A DNA stretch of 24,730 nt from Avidehalobacter sp964569265 (GTDB lineage Bacteria; Bacillota; Dehalobacteriia; UBA4068; UBA4997). The notes under the pieces were generated by a model. The model saw nothing but the letters and a program-made list of their open reading frames with translations. It searched no databases and had not been told where the DNA came from. Positions 1-7,877 of the stretch are shown here, piece after piece. Numbering within the stretch: position 1 is the first letter of the stretch; each line of letters begins with the position of its first letter. The DNA is taken from NCBI GenBank assembly GCA_964569265.1, contig CAZMTO010000023.1:1-24730 (forward strand), read 5' to 3'. Position numbers and translations under genes: made by a program.

Positions 1-95
1 GTGTCATATAATTTCAATCAAGGCTGCCTGCCAAGGTATATAGGGCGGTGGGCGGTAATAAACAAAGCCGGCCGCATATATTAAGTAAAATGCAG
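1..95. other. Non-coding left flank with repeat-like segment
   Basis: No gene is visible. Bases 26-47 match 22402-22423 at 20 of 22 positions, and the following GGGCGGTGGGCGG-type stretch resembles 22330-22352 near argJ, so this is probably part of a degenerate intergenic repeat that recurs in the genome. The promoter of the malic enzyme operon lies just downstream. Confidence 0.4.
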
Positions 96-124
96 TTGTA
101 TTTGCTGTAAAAATAGTTTATAAT
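96..124 (+). promoter_or_regulatory. SigmaA-type promoter of malic enzyme-fumarase operon
   Basis: A -35 element TTGTAT (96-101) and a consensus -10 TATAAT (119-124) are separated by 17 bp. Transcription would begin near 131, about 70 nt before the malic enzyme start codon. Confidence 0.6.
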
Positions 125-125
125 T

Positions 126-137
126 ATTGTATACAAT
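126..137. promoter_or_regulatory. Palindromic operator candidate ATTGTATACAAT
   Basis: This is a perfect 12-bp palindrome placed over the expected transcription start, right after the -10 element. Its TTGTATACAA core fits the TNGTNNNACNA operator pattern known for GntR-family (FCD-type) regulators. A 9-of-10 copy sits in the liv promoter region at 3067-3076. A repressor site is an inference from sequence and position only. Confidence 0.45.
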
Positions 138-199
138 TAAAAGTGGGGCTTGCTCCGCTAAAACAAAAAAATAAGATGGATCAGAAAGGACGAAAAGCA

Positions 200-1381
200 A
201 TGGCAGATTATAACAAACTGGCCTTGGAAATGCACGAAAAACATCAGGGCAAAATCGAGGTTATCAGCAAGGTACCGGTAAAGACCAGAGATGATTTGAG
301 TACGGCATATACCCCCGGTGTAGCCGAACCCTGCCGCCAGATCAGAGATAACGCCGACGAGGTTTACAAATACACCTCTAAGGGCAATTTGGTGGCTGTA
401 ATTTCTGACGGCAGCGCCGTTTTGGGCTTGGGCAACATTGGCGCCAAGGCTGCTATCCCGGTTATGGAGGGCAAATGTATTTTGTTTAAGGAGTTTGCTA
501 ATGTAGACGCCTTCCCGATTTGCATTGATACCCAGGATGACGAAGAAATTATTAAGACCATTAAAAACATTGCGCCCGTATTTGGCGGCGTAAACCTGGA
601 GGATATTGCTGCTCCCCGCTGCTTTGAAATTGAACGCCGCGTAAAAGAGATCACCGATATTCCGATTTTCCACGATGACCAGCACGGTACGGCGGTTTGC
701 GTACTTTCCGCTATCATCAATGCTGCCAAGGTTGTTAAAAAGCCTATGGATGAGCTGACTGTAGTTATTAACGGCTGCGGTGCTGCCGGCAGCGCTATTG
801 CCCGCATTATTTTGGCTTATGGTGTTAAGGAAATGTTTTTGGTTGACCGCAACGGTATTTTGAACACCGAGGTTGCCGACACTATGCTTAATGACAACCA
901 CAAAGAGCTGGCAGGCCTTACCAATCACGAAAAACGCGAGGGTGGTTTGGCCGAGGCATTAAAGGGCGCTGATGTATTTGTTGGTGTATCGGCACCGGGC
1001 CTGGTTACCACCGAGATGGTTAAAACTATGGCTAAAGACGCTATTATTTTTGCTATGGCTAACCCCACGCCGGAAATCTTCCCGGAGGACGCTTTGGCCG
1101 GCGGTGCTACCATTGTTGGTACCGGTCGTTCGGACTACCCCAACCAGATAAACAACGTTTTGGTATTCCCCGGCTTGTTTAAGGGTGCGCTGGCTGTTCG
1201 TGCCAGTGACATTAACGAGGAAATGAAGCTGGCTGCCGCTAAGGCTCTGGCTGCTTATATCCCCGAAGAAGAACTGGGTGTAGAAAATATCATCCCCAGC
1301 GCGCTGGACAAAAATGTGGCAGACGTTGTGGCTAAAGCTGTGGCCGAAGCTGCCAGGGAAAGCGGCGTAGCAAGAATTTAA
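200..1381 (+). CDS. Malic enzyme (NAD(P)-dependent, decarboxylating)
   Basis: This cytosolic enzyme oxidatively decarboxylates malate to pyruvate and CO2. The 393-residue protein has the length of short bacterial malic enzymes, without a phosphotransacetylase-like tail. Visible family motifs are AYTPGVAEPC with the catalytic Tyr near residue 37, GSAVLGLGNIG followed by MEGK with the catalytic Lys near 92, the metal-binding LEDI (133-136) and FHDDQHGT (158-164), and a Rossmann NAD(P) site INGCGAAGSA around 190-199. An in-frame GTG at 143 exists, but the AAAGGA ribosome site at 185-190 sits 9 nt before ATG 200, which I take as the start. It is first in an operon with the two fumarase subunits (35-nt gap), so fumarate can feed through malate to pyruvate. 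Cofactor preference cannot be read from the sequence with certainty. Confidence 0.95.
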   Translation: MADYNKLALEMHEKHQGKIEVISKVPVKTRDDLSTAYTPGVAEPCRQIRDNADEVYKYTSKGNLVAVISDGSAVLGLGNIGAKAAIPVMEGKCILFKEFANVDAFPICIDTQDDEEIIKTIKNIAPVFGGVNLEDIAAPRCFEIERRVKEITDIPIFHDDQHGTAVCVLSAIINAAKVVKKPMDELTVVINGCGAAGSAIARIILAYGVKEMFLVDRNGILNTEVADTMLNDNHKELAGLTNHEKREGGLAEALKGADVFVGVSAPGLVTTEMVKTMAKDAIIFAMANPTPEIFPEDALAGGATIVGTGRSDYPNQINNVLVFPGLFKGALAVRASDINEEMKLAAAKALAAYIPEEELGVENIIPSALDKNVADVVAKAVAEAARESGVARI

Positions 1382-1416
1382 GTGATAAACCTGATATTGG
1401 GTAAGGAGGAATTGTA

Positions 1417-2262
1417 ATGCGCGAATTACAGGCAAGCGTTATTACTGATGCGGTAGAAAAGCTGTGCTTGCAGGCAGCTTATCATCTGCCGGAGGATGTA
1501 AAAAAAGCACTGGCCGACGGCTGCACTAACGAAGAATCGGCTACCGGTAAATATATTTTGGAGCAGGTTTGTGAAAACTACAAAATTGCCGCACAGGATG
1601 AAGTGGCATTGTGTCAGGATACCGGCACGGCACTGTTTATTATTGAAATGGGCCAGGAGCTGGTTATTACCGGCGGCGGTTTGGTTGATGCTATTAACGA
1701 AGGTGTGCGCCGCGGCTACACCAACGGCTATCTGAGAAAATCTATGGTGGCCGAGCCGATTTTTGAACGTGTAAACACCAAAGACAACACCCCGGCGGTT
1801 ATTCATTATGAAATTACCGAGGGTGACGGTATGAAGATTACCCTGCTGCCCAAGGGCGGCGGTGCCGAAAACTGTTCGGCGGTTAAAATGCTGCGCCCGG
1901 CCGATGGCCTTGAGGGTGTTATAGATTTTGTAGTAGATACCGTGCGTCAGGCCGGCGGCAAGCCCTGCCCGCCCACTGTTGTGGGTGTTGGCGTTGGCGG
2001 CACTGCCGATTATGCTGCGTATCTTTCTAAAAAGGCACTTAACCGTGAAATTGGCGAGCATAATGCCAACCCCAACTATGCCAAGCTGGAAGAAGATTTG
2101 CTGGCTAAGGTAAACGCTTTGGGTGTTGGCCCGCAGGGCTTGGGTGGTGTTACCACTGCTATTGCGGTAAATGTGGAATATTACCCCTGCCACATTGCCA
2201 GCCTGCCGGTTTTTGTTACTATGAATTGTCACAGCCAGCGTCACGCTTCGGTTGAGCTGTAA
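1417..2262 (+). CDS. Class I fumarate hydratase, alpha (N-terminal) subunit
   Basis: This is the iron-sulfur-binding half of a two-subunit, oxygen-sensitive class I fumarase that hydrates fumarate to malate. The 281 residues carry the family motifs: LCQDTGTALF (Cys near 66), GGGAENCSAVKML, PCPPTVVGVGVGGTAD and YYPCHIASLPV. Three of these conserved cysteines should hold the [4Fe-4S] cluster. ATG 1417 follows an AAGGAGG site at 1403-1409. The beta subunit gene follows after 14 nt, and malic enzyme lies upstream in the same operon. L-tartrate dehydratase belongs to the same superfamily and cannot be fully excluded by sequence, but the malic enzyme neighbour favours fumarase. Confidence 0.92.
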   Translation: MRELQASVITDAVEKLCLQAAYHLPEDVKKALADGCTNEESATGKYILEQVCENYKIAAQDEVALCQDTGTALFIIEMGQELVITGGGLVDAINEGVRRGYTNGYLRKSMVAEPIFERVNTKDNTPAVIHYEITEGDGMKITLLPKGGGAENCSAVKMLRPADGLEGVIDFVVDTVRQAGGKPCPPTVVGVGVGGTADYAAYLSKKALNREIGEHNANPNYAKLEEDLLAKVNALGVGPQGLGGVTTAIAVNVEYYPCHIASLPVFVTMNCHSQRHASVEL

Positions 2263-2276
2263 AGGAGGGCATAACA

Positions 2277-2834
2277 ATGGCGGAAATTATTAAGCTGCAA
2301 ACTCCCCTGACCGACGAGGATGTAATGAAATTAAAAGCCGGCGATATCGTAAGCTTATCCGGTGTTATTTATACCGGCCGTGATGCTGCGCATAAACGTA
2401 TGGTAGAATGTTTGGACAGAAACGAGCCTATGCCGATAGATGTTAAAGGGCAGGTAATGTATTATGTGGGGCCGGCACCGGCTAAACCGGGCAAGCCTAT
2501 TGGTTCTTGTGGGCCTACTACATCTTACAGAATGGACCCTTATACCCCCACCATGCTGGACGAGGGCTTAAAGGCGATGATCGGCAAGGGCCCGAGAAGT
2601 GCCGAAGTTGTAGAATCGATGATAAAGAACAAGGGTGTTTATCTGGCAGCCATTGGCGGCGCGGCAGCAGTTATTGCCAAAGCCGTAAAAAGCTGCGAGG
2701 TTATTACCTATGAGGATTTGGGTGCCGAAGCTATACATAAGCTGGAAGTAGAAGATTTTATCTGCTTTGTGGCTATTGACTGCGAGGGCAACAACCTGTA
2801 CGAAAGCGGCAAGAAGGCTTTTTGCCGCGAATAA
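2277..2834 (+). CDS. Class I fumarate hydratase, beta (C-terminal) subunit
   Basis: This is the partner subunit completing the class I fumarase active site. The 185-residue protein shows the family landmarks SGVIYTGRDAAHKRM (about 28-42), YYVGPAPAKPGKPIGSCGPT, SYRMDPYTPTMLDEGLKAMIGKG and GGAAAVIAKAV. In single-chain class I fumarases this domain is fused to the alpha part; here it is a separate gene, as is common in anaerobic Firmicutes. ATG 2277 is preceded by AAGGAGGG at 2261-2268, which overlaps the alpha-subunit stop codon, indicating tight translational coupling. It is the last gene of the operon; a hairpin follows. Confidence 0.92.
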   Translation: MAEIIKLQTPLTDEDVMKLKAGDIVSLSGVIYTGRDAAHKRMVECLDRNEPMPIDVKGQVMYYVGPAPAKPGKPIGSCGPTTSYRMDPYTPTMLDEGLKAMIGKGPRSAEVVESMIKNKGVYLAAIGGAAAVIAKAVKSCEVITYEDLGAEAIHKLEVEDFICFVAIDCEGNNLYESGKKAFCRE

Positions 2835-2845
2835 TTTGGCAATGG

Positions 2846-2876
2846 AACACCGGTGGTTACTGGCTGCCGGTGTTTT
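2846..2876 (+). terminator. Probable terminator after fumarase operon
   Basis: An 8-bp stem AACACCGG (2846-2853) pairs with CCGGTGTT (2867-2874) around a 13-nt loop. Only a short TTTT run (2873-2876) overlaps and follows the stem, so termination may be weak. Confidence 0.5.
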
Positions 2877-3126
2877 CGTGCGAATATATTCCATATATTT
2901 GTTAGACGTGGCCCCCCGGCTTTAAGGGTGCGGGGTGCCGGGTGGCGATAGCGGGAGCGTTGAGTTTGGCTTGCGCGGCGGTTGCGGCTGTTTACAAAAA
3001 AATACTGCGGCCGGTAAATTGCTGATTATAATAGAAGAAAAAATCTTATGTATCCCCTGAATTATTTTGTATACATTATAATTAGCCGACAAAAGTAAAA
3101 ATAGTGCCTTAATTACACTTGGGGTG
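2877..3126. other. Non-coding region upstream of the liv operon
   Basis: No gene is seen. There is a GC-rich segment with a possible CCCGGC/GCCGGG hairpin (about 2908-2945), then an AT-rich part with TATAAT-like sites at 3027-3032 and 3077-3082 that lack good -35 partners. The TTGTATACAT near-palindrome lies at 3067-3076. I recognise no known riboswitch here. Confidence 0.4.
3067..3076. promoter_or_regulatory. Second TTGTATACA operator-like site
   Basis: TTGTATACAT differs by one base from the palindromic TTGTATACAA core in the malic enzyme promoter (127-136). It lies directly before a TATAAT (3077-3082) and about 50 bp upstream of the better liv promoter. Shared regulation is inferred, not shown. 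Confidence 0.35.
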
Positions 3127-3155
3127 TTGCTTTTTACGGCAAATTACTGTATAAT
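3127..3155 (+). promoter_or_regulatory. SigmaA-type promoter of the liv operon
   Basis: TTGCTT (3127-3132) and TATAAT (3150-3155) are 17 bp apart. The transcript would begin near 3162, just before the ribosome site of the 18-codon leader ORF at 3181. Confidence 0.6.
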
Positions 3156-3180
3156 AACTAACATCGAGGAGAATAAACAA

Positions 3181-3237
3181 ATGTATGCGCACTGTGGACA
3201 TTGTAGTTTTCTTCGAATAAAAAGAAAAACCATTTAG
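3181..3237 (+). CDS. Putative 18-residue leader peptide of the liv operon
   Basis: An ATG at 3181 preceded by GAGGAGA (3166-3172) opens an ORF encoding MYAHCGHCSFLRIKRKTI, ending in TAG at 3235-3237. The stop codon abuts the AGGAGAGGTG ribosome site of the first binding-protein gene, so translation of the two could be coupled. The peptide has a CxxC pair followed by a basic tail. It is not rich in Leu, Ile or Val, and I see no terminator between it and the next gene, so a classical attenuator is unlikely. It could be a small regulatory leader or a chance ORF with a good ribosome site. Confidence 0.35.
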   Translation: MYAHCGHCSFLRIKRKTI

Positions 3238-3249
3238 GAGAGGTGTAAG

Positions 3250-4470
3250 ATGAAAAAATTATTATCTTTGGTAATGGTACTGGCAATGGTACTGGGCTTG
3301 GCTGCTTGTGGCGGTGGCCAGCAAGACACAAACAACGACAATCAGGTTGTAAGCGATAACGTTATTAAAATCGGTATCTTCCAGCCGGCTTCCGGTGAAA
3401 ACGGTGCCGGCGGCAAGCAGGAAGCTTTGGGCAGCAAGTATGCTCATTATGTTACCCCCACTGTTGAAATTAACGGCGAAACCTACAATGTAGAGTTGGT
3501 AGAAGTTGACAATGCATCTGATACCACCAAGGCTGTTACCGCGGCTCAGAGCCTGGTAAGCTCCGGTGTATCTGTTGTTTTGGGTTCTTACGGTTCCAGC
3601 GTATCTATTGCTGCCGGTGAAACCTTTAAAACTGCCGAAGTTCCGGCAATTGCAGTTTCGGCAACCAACCCGCAGGTTACTTTGGGCAACGATTATTACT
3701 TCCGTATATGCTTCCTGGATCCCTTCCAGGGCACTGTAATGGCTAACTTTGCTGCTAACGAATTGCAGGCAGACAGCGCATTTATAGTAACTCAGTTGGG
3801 TGATGATTATTCTTCCGGCTTGGGCGCATACTTTGCTCCTGCATTTGAAGCACTGGGTGGCACTGTTCAACGTGCAGAGTTCCAGACCGGCGAAACCGAC
3901 TTTAACGCTATTTTGACCAACATTCTGAATTCTGACGCTGATGTAATCTTTGTTCCGTCTTCGGTACAGACTGCACCTCTGTTCATCATTCAGGCCCGCC
4001 AGATGGGCATTACTATGCCGATTTTGGCAACCGATACCTGGGAAAACGAATCCATCATCAAAAATGCCGGCCAGTATGCAACCGATGTATATTTGTCCAC
4101 CTTCTTTGATGAAAACGATACCGGAAACCCGGCGGCTGCTGAGTTTGTAACCGGCTTTAAGGCATGGCTGAATTCTGACAAGCGCTACCTGACCGACAAC
4201 GGCGACAGTGACGGTGTTGCGGCAATGTCTGCGTTGGGCTTTGATGCTTATAATGTTGCAATTAAGGCTATTGAAGCTGCACAGTCTACCGAAGGCAAGG
4301 CTATCCGCGATGCTCTGCCCGGTATTGAAATGGAAAACGGCGTTACCGGCTCTTTAAGCTTTGACGAAAACGGCGACGCTAACAAGGATATGGCCTACAT
4401 CAAGACTATTGATGTAGAAAACCAGAACTTTAAGTTTGTTAAGACCCAAAAGGCGGCTGACTTAAAGTAA
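3250..4470 (+). CDS. Branched-chain amino-acid type substrate-binding lipoprotein (copy 1)
   Basis: This 406-residue protein is a periplasmic-binding-protein type I (LivK/Leu-Ile-Val) receptor anchored outside the membrane as a lipoprotein. Residues 1-19 are a signal peptide and LAAC (17-20) is the lipobox with the lipidated Cys 20, followed by a short Gly/Gln/Asn linker. The domain starts at VIKIGIFQPASGENGAGG and includes the family's ligand-region segments LGSYGSSVSIAAGETF and SATNPQVTLGNDYYFR. RBS AGGAGAGGTG precedes ATG 3250. A tandem paralogue follows 26 nt downstream, with roughly 85% identity over the mature domain by hand comparison. The substrate is inferred from the livHMGF neighbours; this family also includes urea, amide and aromatic ligands. 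Confidence 0.92.
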   Translation: MKKLLSLVMVLAMVLGLAACGGGQQDTNNDNQVVSDNVIKIGIFQPASGENGAGGKQEALGSKYAHYVTPTVEINGETYNVELVEVDNASDTTKAVTAAQSLVSSGVSVVLGSYGSSVSIAAGETFKTAEVPAIAVSATNPQVTLGNDYYFRICFLDPFQGTVMANFAANELQADSAFIVTQLGDDYSSGLGAYFAPAFEALGGTVQRAEFQTGETDFNAILTNILNSDADVIFVPSSVQTAPLFIIQARQMGITMPILATDTWENESIIKNAGQYATDVYLSTFFDENDTGNPAAAEFVTGFKAWLNSDKRYLTDNGDSDGVAAMSALGFDAYNVAIKAIEAAQSTEGKAIRDALPGIEMENGVTGSLSFDENGDANKDMAYIKTIDVENQNFKFVKTQKAADLK

Positions 4471-4496
4471 TAAAATTTTAAGGAGATCGTAGAAAA

Positions 4497-5714
4497 ATGA
4501 AAAAGTTATTATCTTTGGTGATGGTACTGGCAATGGTACTGGGCCTGGCAGCCTGCGGCGGTGGCGATACCCCGGCAGACGGCCAGCAGACAAACACCGG
4601 CAACGTAATTAAGGTTGGTATTTTTGAACCTGCCTCCGGTGAAAACGGTGCGGGCGGCAAACAGGAAACCCTGGGCGCACGTTATGGCCACTATTTAAAG
4701 CCTACTGTTGATATCAACGGCGAAACCTACAACATTGAGATTGTAGAAGTTGATAACCAGTCGGATACCACCAAAGCTGTTACCGCAGCACAGAGCCTGG
4801 TAAGTTCTAATGTATCGGTAATTTTGGGTTCTTACGGTTCCAGCGTATCTATTGCTGCCGGCGAAACCTTTAAGACCGCTAAAATCCCGGCTATCGGCAT
4901 TGGCTGCACTAACCCGCAGGTAACCCTGGGCAACGATTACTACTTCCGTGTATGCTTCCTGGATCCCTTCCAGGGCACTGTAATGGCTAACTTTGCTGCT
5001 GACGAGCTGAAGGCTGACAGCGCATTTGTAGTAACTCAGTTGGGCGACGACTATTCTTCCGGCTTGGGCGCATACTTTACCCCCGCTTTTGAAGCACTGG
5101 GCGGCAAGGTTATGACTGCTGAGTTCCAGACCGGCGAAACCGACTTTAACGCTATTTTGACCAACATTTTGAACTCGGATGCTGACGTAATCTTTGTTCC
5201 GTCTTCTATCCAGACTGCACCTCTGTTCATTATTCAGGCTCGTCAGATGGGTATTAACCTGCCGATTTTGGCAACCGATACCTGGGAAAACGAATCTATT
5301 ATTTTGAACGCCGGCCAGTATGCAACCGATGTTTATATGTCCACCTTCTTTGACGAGGGCGATACCGAAAGCCCGGCAGCCGCTGAGTTTGTACAGGGCT
5401 TTAAGGCATGGTTGAATTCTGATAAGAAGAACCTGACCAACAACGGCGACAGCGACGGTGTTGCAGCAGTATCGGCATTGGGCTTTGATGCTTACAATGT
5501 AGCTTACAGAGCTATTGAGATTGCACAGTCTACCAGCGGCGAAGCTATCCGTGATGCTATTGCTCAGGTTGTGCTGGAAAACGGTGTTACCGGTTCTTTG
5601 AGCTTTGACGAAAACGGCGACGCTAACAAGGATATGGCCTACATTAAGACTATTGATGTAGAAAACCAGAACTTTAAGTTTATTAAAACTCAGAGTGTAG
5701 CAGATTTGAACTAA
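4497..5714 (+). CDS. Branched-chain amino-acid type substrate-binding lipoprotein (copy 2)
   Basis: This 405-residue tandem paralogue of the preceding gene has an almost identical signal peptide and a lipobox ending at Cys 20. Hand alignment of the mature domain gives about 56 differences in some 368 positions. The differences include the segment before TNPQVTLGND (IGIGC here, IAVSA in copy 1), which in this fold lies near the ligand cleft, so ligand preference may have shifted. The start ATG 4497 has AAGGAGA at 4481-4487. The gene ends before two strong hairpins that separate it from livH, suggesting the receptors are made in excess over the permease. Confidence 0.92.
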   Translation: MKKLLSLVMVLAMVLGLAACGGGDTPADGQQTNTGNVIKVGIFEPASGENGAGGKQETLGARYGHYLKPTVDINGETYNIEIVEVDNQSDTTKAVTAAQSLVSSNVSVILGSYGSSVSIAAGETFKTAKIPAIGIGCTNPQVTLGNDYYFRVCFLDPFQGTVMANFAADELKADSAFVVTQLGDDYSSGLGAYFTPAFEALGGKVMTAEFQTGETDFNAILTNILNSDADVIFVPSSIQTAPLFIIQARQMGINLPILATDTWENESIILNAGQYATDVYMSTFFDEGDTESPAAAEFVQGFKAWLNSDKKNLTNNGDSDGVAAVSALGFDAYNVAYRAIEIAQSTSGEAIRDAIAQVVLENGVTGSLSFDENGDANKDMAYIKTIDVENQNFKFIKTQSVADLN

Positions 5715-5755
5715 GCAGAACTTTGTAGTTAAAAAGTTGTTTTGTAAATCGAAAA

Positions 5756-5796
5756 TTTCGGCGGGGCTTAAAAACCTGTCCCGCCGAAACTTTTTT
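5756..5796 (+). terminator. Rho-independent terminator after second binding protein
   Basis: The 11-bp stem TTTCGGCGGGG (5756-5766) pairs with TCCCGCCGAAA (5779-5789, one G-U pair) and is followed by TTTTTT (5791-5796). This is a strong intrinsic terminator inside the transporter cluster. Confidence 0.85.
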
Positions 5797-5807
5797 GCGC
5801 TAAGCAT

Positions 5808-5859
5808 AAAAAAGCATTGATTCGGTAGCAGAACACGGCCCCGTAATCAATGTTTTTTT
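5808..5859. terminator. Second, probably bidirectional hairpin terminator
   Basis: CATTGATT (5815-5822) pairs with AATCAATG (5845-5852), flanked by an A-run on the left and a T7 run on the right. The stem therefore extends by A-T pairs and could terminate on both strands. It stands directly before livH, so permease expression needs read-through or an unseen promoter. Confidence 0.7.
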
Positions 5860-5917
5860 ATGGTAACAAAGCGTGATAATTTGGGGAATTTGGGAAAAAA
5901 GTAACAGGAGGTGACCT

Positions 5918-6802
5918 ATGGATAACCTTACATATTATCTTCAGCAATTACTTACCGGTATTTCTGTAGGCGGTTTGTATGCGCTTATTGCAATTGGTTA
6001 TACAATGGTTTATGGTATTTTACGCCTGATCAACTTTGCTCATGGCGATATTTTTATGGCGGCGGGCTTTTTTATGGTTTATGTTTCGGCCAGCCTGCCC
6101 TTGTATATTTCGATACCGACAGTTTTGATAATGACGGTTATTTTGGGTGTTTCGATTGAACGTATTGCGTATAAGCCGCTGCGTCAGGCACCCAGAATGT
6201 CGATTATGATTTCGGCTATTGGTGTTTCGTATTTACTGCAAAACTTTGCAACATATTACACCGGCGGTTTGCCCCGCCCTTACCCTACTATCCCCTTTAT
6301 CAGCGATATTTTGGTTATCGGCAATGTAACTACATCGTGGATTACCATTATTACCCCCATACTTACACTGCTGTTGGTGCTGGGGTTGGTAGCGTTGATT
6401 AAATACACCAAGGTGGGTATGGCAATGCGTGCGGTATCGCGCGATTTTGAAACTGCCCAGCTTATGGGTATTAAAATTAACAGCGTTATCAGTATGACCT
6501 TTGTTATTGGTTCTTTTTTGGCCGCTGTAGCATCTATTTTGTTCTTTACCAAATACCCGTCGGTTACGCCTACCATTGGTGCAATGCCCGGCTTAAAGGC
6601 GTTTGTTGCCGCAGTATTCGGCGGTATTGGGTCGGTACCCGGTGCGGTTATAGGTGCCTTTGTTATTGGTATTTGTGAAAACTTTATTAAAGCGGCGGGC
6701 TACACAACGTTTAGTGATGCATTTACTTTTGTGTTGCTGATTTTGGTGCTGGTGTTCCGTCCGTCTGGTTTGTTTGGCGAAAAATCGACAGAGAAGGTGT
6801 GA
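5918..6802 (+). CDS. Branched-chain amino-acid ABC transporter permease LivH
   Basis: This 294-residue inner-membrane permease is one of the two membrane subunits of the LIV-type importer. The N-terminus (LLTGISVGGLYALIAIGYTM then INFAHGDIFM) is the LivH signature, and the chain is mostly hydrophobic with about eight membrane segments. GTEL-like coupling sequence is replaced by KYTKVGMAMRAVSRDFETAQLMGI, the usual EAA-like loop that contacts the ATPases, followed by the typical FGGIGSVPGAVIGAFVIG. A strong AGGAGGTGA ribosome site (5904-5912) precedes ATG 5918. It heads livH-livM-livG-livF, with livM starting 4 nt after its stop. Confidence 0.93.
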   Translation: MDNLTYYLQQLLTGISVGGLYALIAIGYTMVYGILRLINFAHGDIFMAAGFFMVYVSASLPLYISIPTVLIMTVILGVSIERIAYKPLRQAPRMSIMISAIGVSYLLQNFATYYTGGLPRPYPTIPFISDILVIGNVTTSWITIITPILTLLLVLGLVALIKYTKVGMAMRAVSRDFETAQLMGIKINSVISMTFVIGSFLAAVASILFFTKYPSVTPTIGAMPGLKAFVAAVFGGIGSVPGAVIGAFVIGICENFIKAAGYTTFSDAFTFVLLILVLVFRPSGLFGEKSTEKV

Positions 6803-6806
6803 GTAT

Positions 6807-7877
6807 ATGAATAAAAAAGTAAAATATTCTATTGCCGCCCTGTTGATAATTGCTATTTATTGTGGGGTTTGGCTTATAGAGCAGAACATTTCTTCCGGCT
6901 CTATTATTTTAACGGTGCTTAAAAAGGGTGCCATCTATTCGCTTATTGCTGTATCGCTTAACCTGCTTAACGGTTTTACCGGTCTGTTTTCTCTGGGCCA
7001 CGCGGGCTTTATGCTGATTGGTGCTTATACGTATGCAATTTTAACCATTCCGGTGGAAATGCGTGCGTCGGTTTATCAGTATTATGACGGCGGTATTATT
7101 AACTTTGCCCTGCCAATGCCGGTGGCGCTGATTTTGGCCGGTGTGGTAGCAGGCTTTGCGGCGTTTCTTATCGGGTTGCCGGTGTTGCGCTTAAAGGGTG
7201 ACTATTTGGCTATTGCTACCCTTGGTTTTGCCGAAATTATCCGTGCGCTTATTCAGTTTGACGGTTTTGGCGCTGTTACCAACGGTTCTAACGTATTGCG
7301 TAACTTCCCGGCGTTTCAGTCGGTAATGTTCCCGTTTGTGGTATCCGGTTTGTGTATTTTAGTAATCTGTCTGCTTATTAACTCGTCTTACGGGCGGGCG
7401 TTTAAGGCTATACGTGATGACGAAATTGCCGCAGAGGCAATGGGCATAAACCTGTTTGTTCATAAGGAAATGGCTTTGGTGACTTCGGCATTTTTTGCCG
7501 GCATAGGCGGTGCGCTGCTGGCTATGTTCCAGATGGTTGTACAGGCTAAGGCGTTTACTTCGGCTATGACTTACGAAATTTTGCTGATAGTGGTTATCGG
7601 CGGTATCGGTTCGGTAACCGGTTCGGTAATTGCATCCTTCCTGTTTATTGCCAGCTCGGAATGGTGGCTGCGCTTTTTGGATGCCACCCAGTATCTGGGT
7701 GATTGGCAGGTACCCTTCCTGCGTCCGGGCTTCCGTATGGTAGTATTCTCCATCATCATTATGTTTATTGTATTGTTCTATCGCAAGGGCATAATGGGTG
7801 ATAAGGAATTTTCTATTGAACGAATATATCAATTCTTTCATCGTAAAAAACAGAAAGAGGTGACGCCCAATGAGTGA
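6807..7877 (+). CDS. Branched-chain amino-acid ABC transporter permease LivM
   Basis: This 356-residue protein is the second membrane subunit of the importer. It shows the LivM pattern SLNLLNGFTGLFSLGHAGFM, GLPVLRLKGDYLAIATLGFAEI, the EAA-like loop GRAFKAIRDDEIAAEAMGIN, and GGIGSVTGSVIASFLF. An upstream in-frame start at 6774 would overlap livH. ATG 6807 follows a GAAGGTG site (6793-6799) that overlaps the livH stop and gives the expected N-terminus before the first membrane segment. The end overlaps livG by 8 nt, so the two are translationally coupled. Confidence 0.92.
   Translation: MNKKVKYSIAALLIIAIYCGVWLIEQNISSGSIILTVLKKGAIYSLIAVSLNLLNGFTGLFSLGHAGFMLIGAYTYAILTIPVEMRASVYQYYDGGIINFALPMPVALILAGVVAGFAAFLIGLPVLRLKGDYLAIATLGFAEIIRALIQFDGFGAVTNGSNVLRNFPAFQSVMFPFVVSGLCILVICLLINSSYGRAFKAIRDDEIAAEAMGINLFVHKEMALVTSAFFAGIGGALLAMFQMVVQAKAFTSAMTYEILLIVVIGGIGSVTGSVIASFLFIASSEWWLRFLDATQYLGDWQVPFLRPGFRMVVFSIIIMFIVLFYRKGIMGDKEFSIERIYQFFHRKKQKEVTPNE

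Noticed and set aside
2908..2945. GC-rich CCCGGC/GCCGGG stem as a riboswitch or terminator
   Set aside because: There is no T-run and no match to a riboswitch core that I recognise, and it lies upstream of the likely liv transcription start.
4695..5807. A 370-codon open frame on the minus strand over the second binding protein
   Set aside because: It is a reflection of the codon pattern of the plus-strand gene; the first binding protein has a similar antisense frame, and neither has a promoter, ribosome site or recognisable product.
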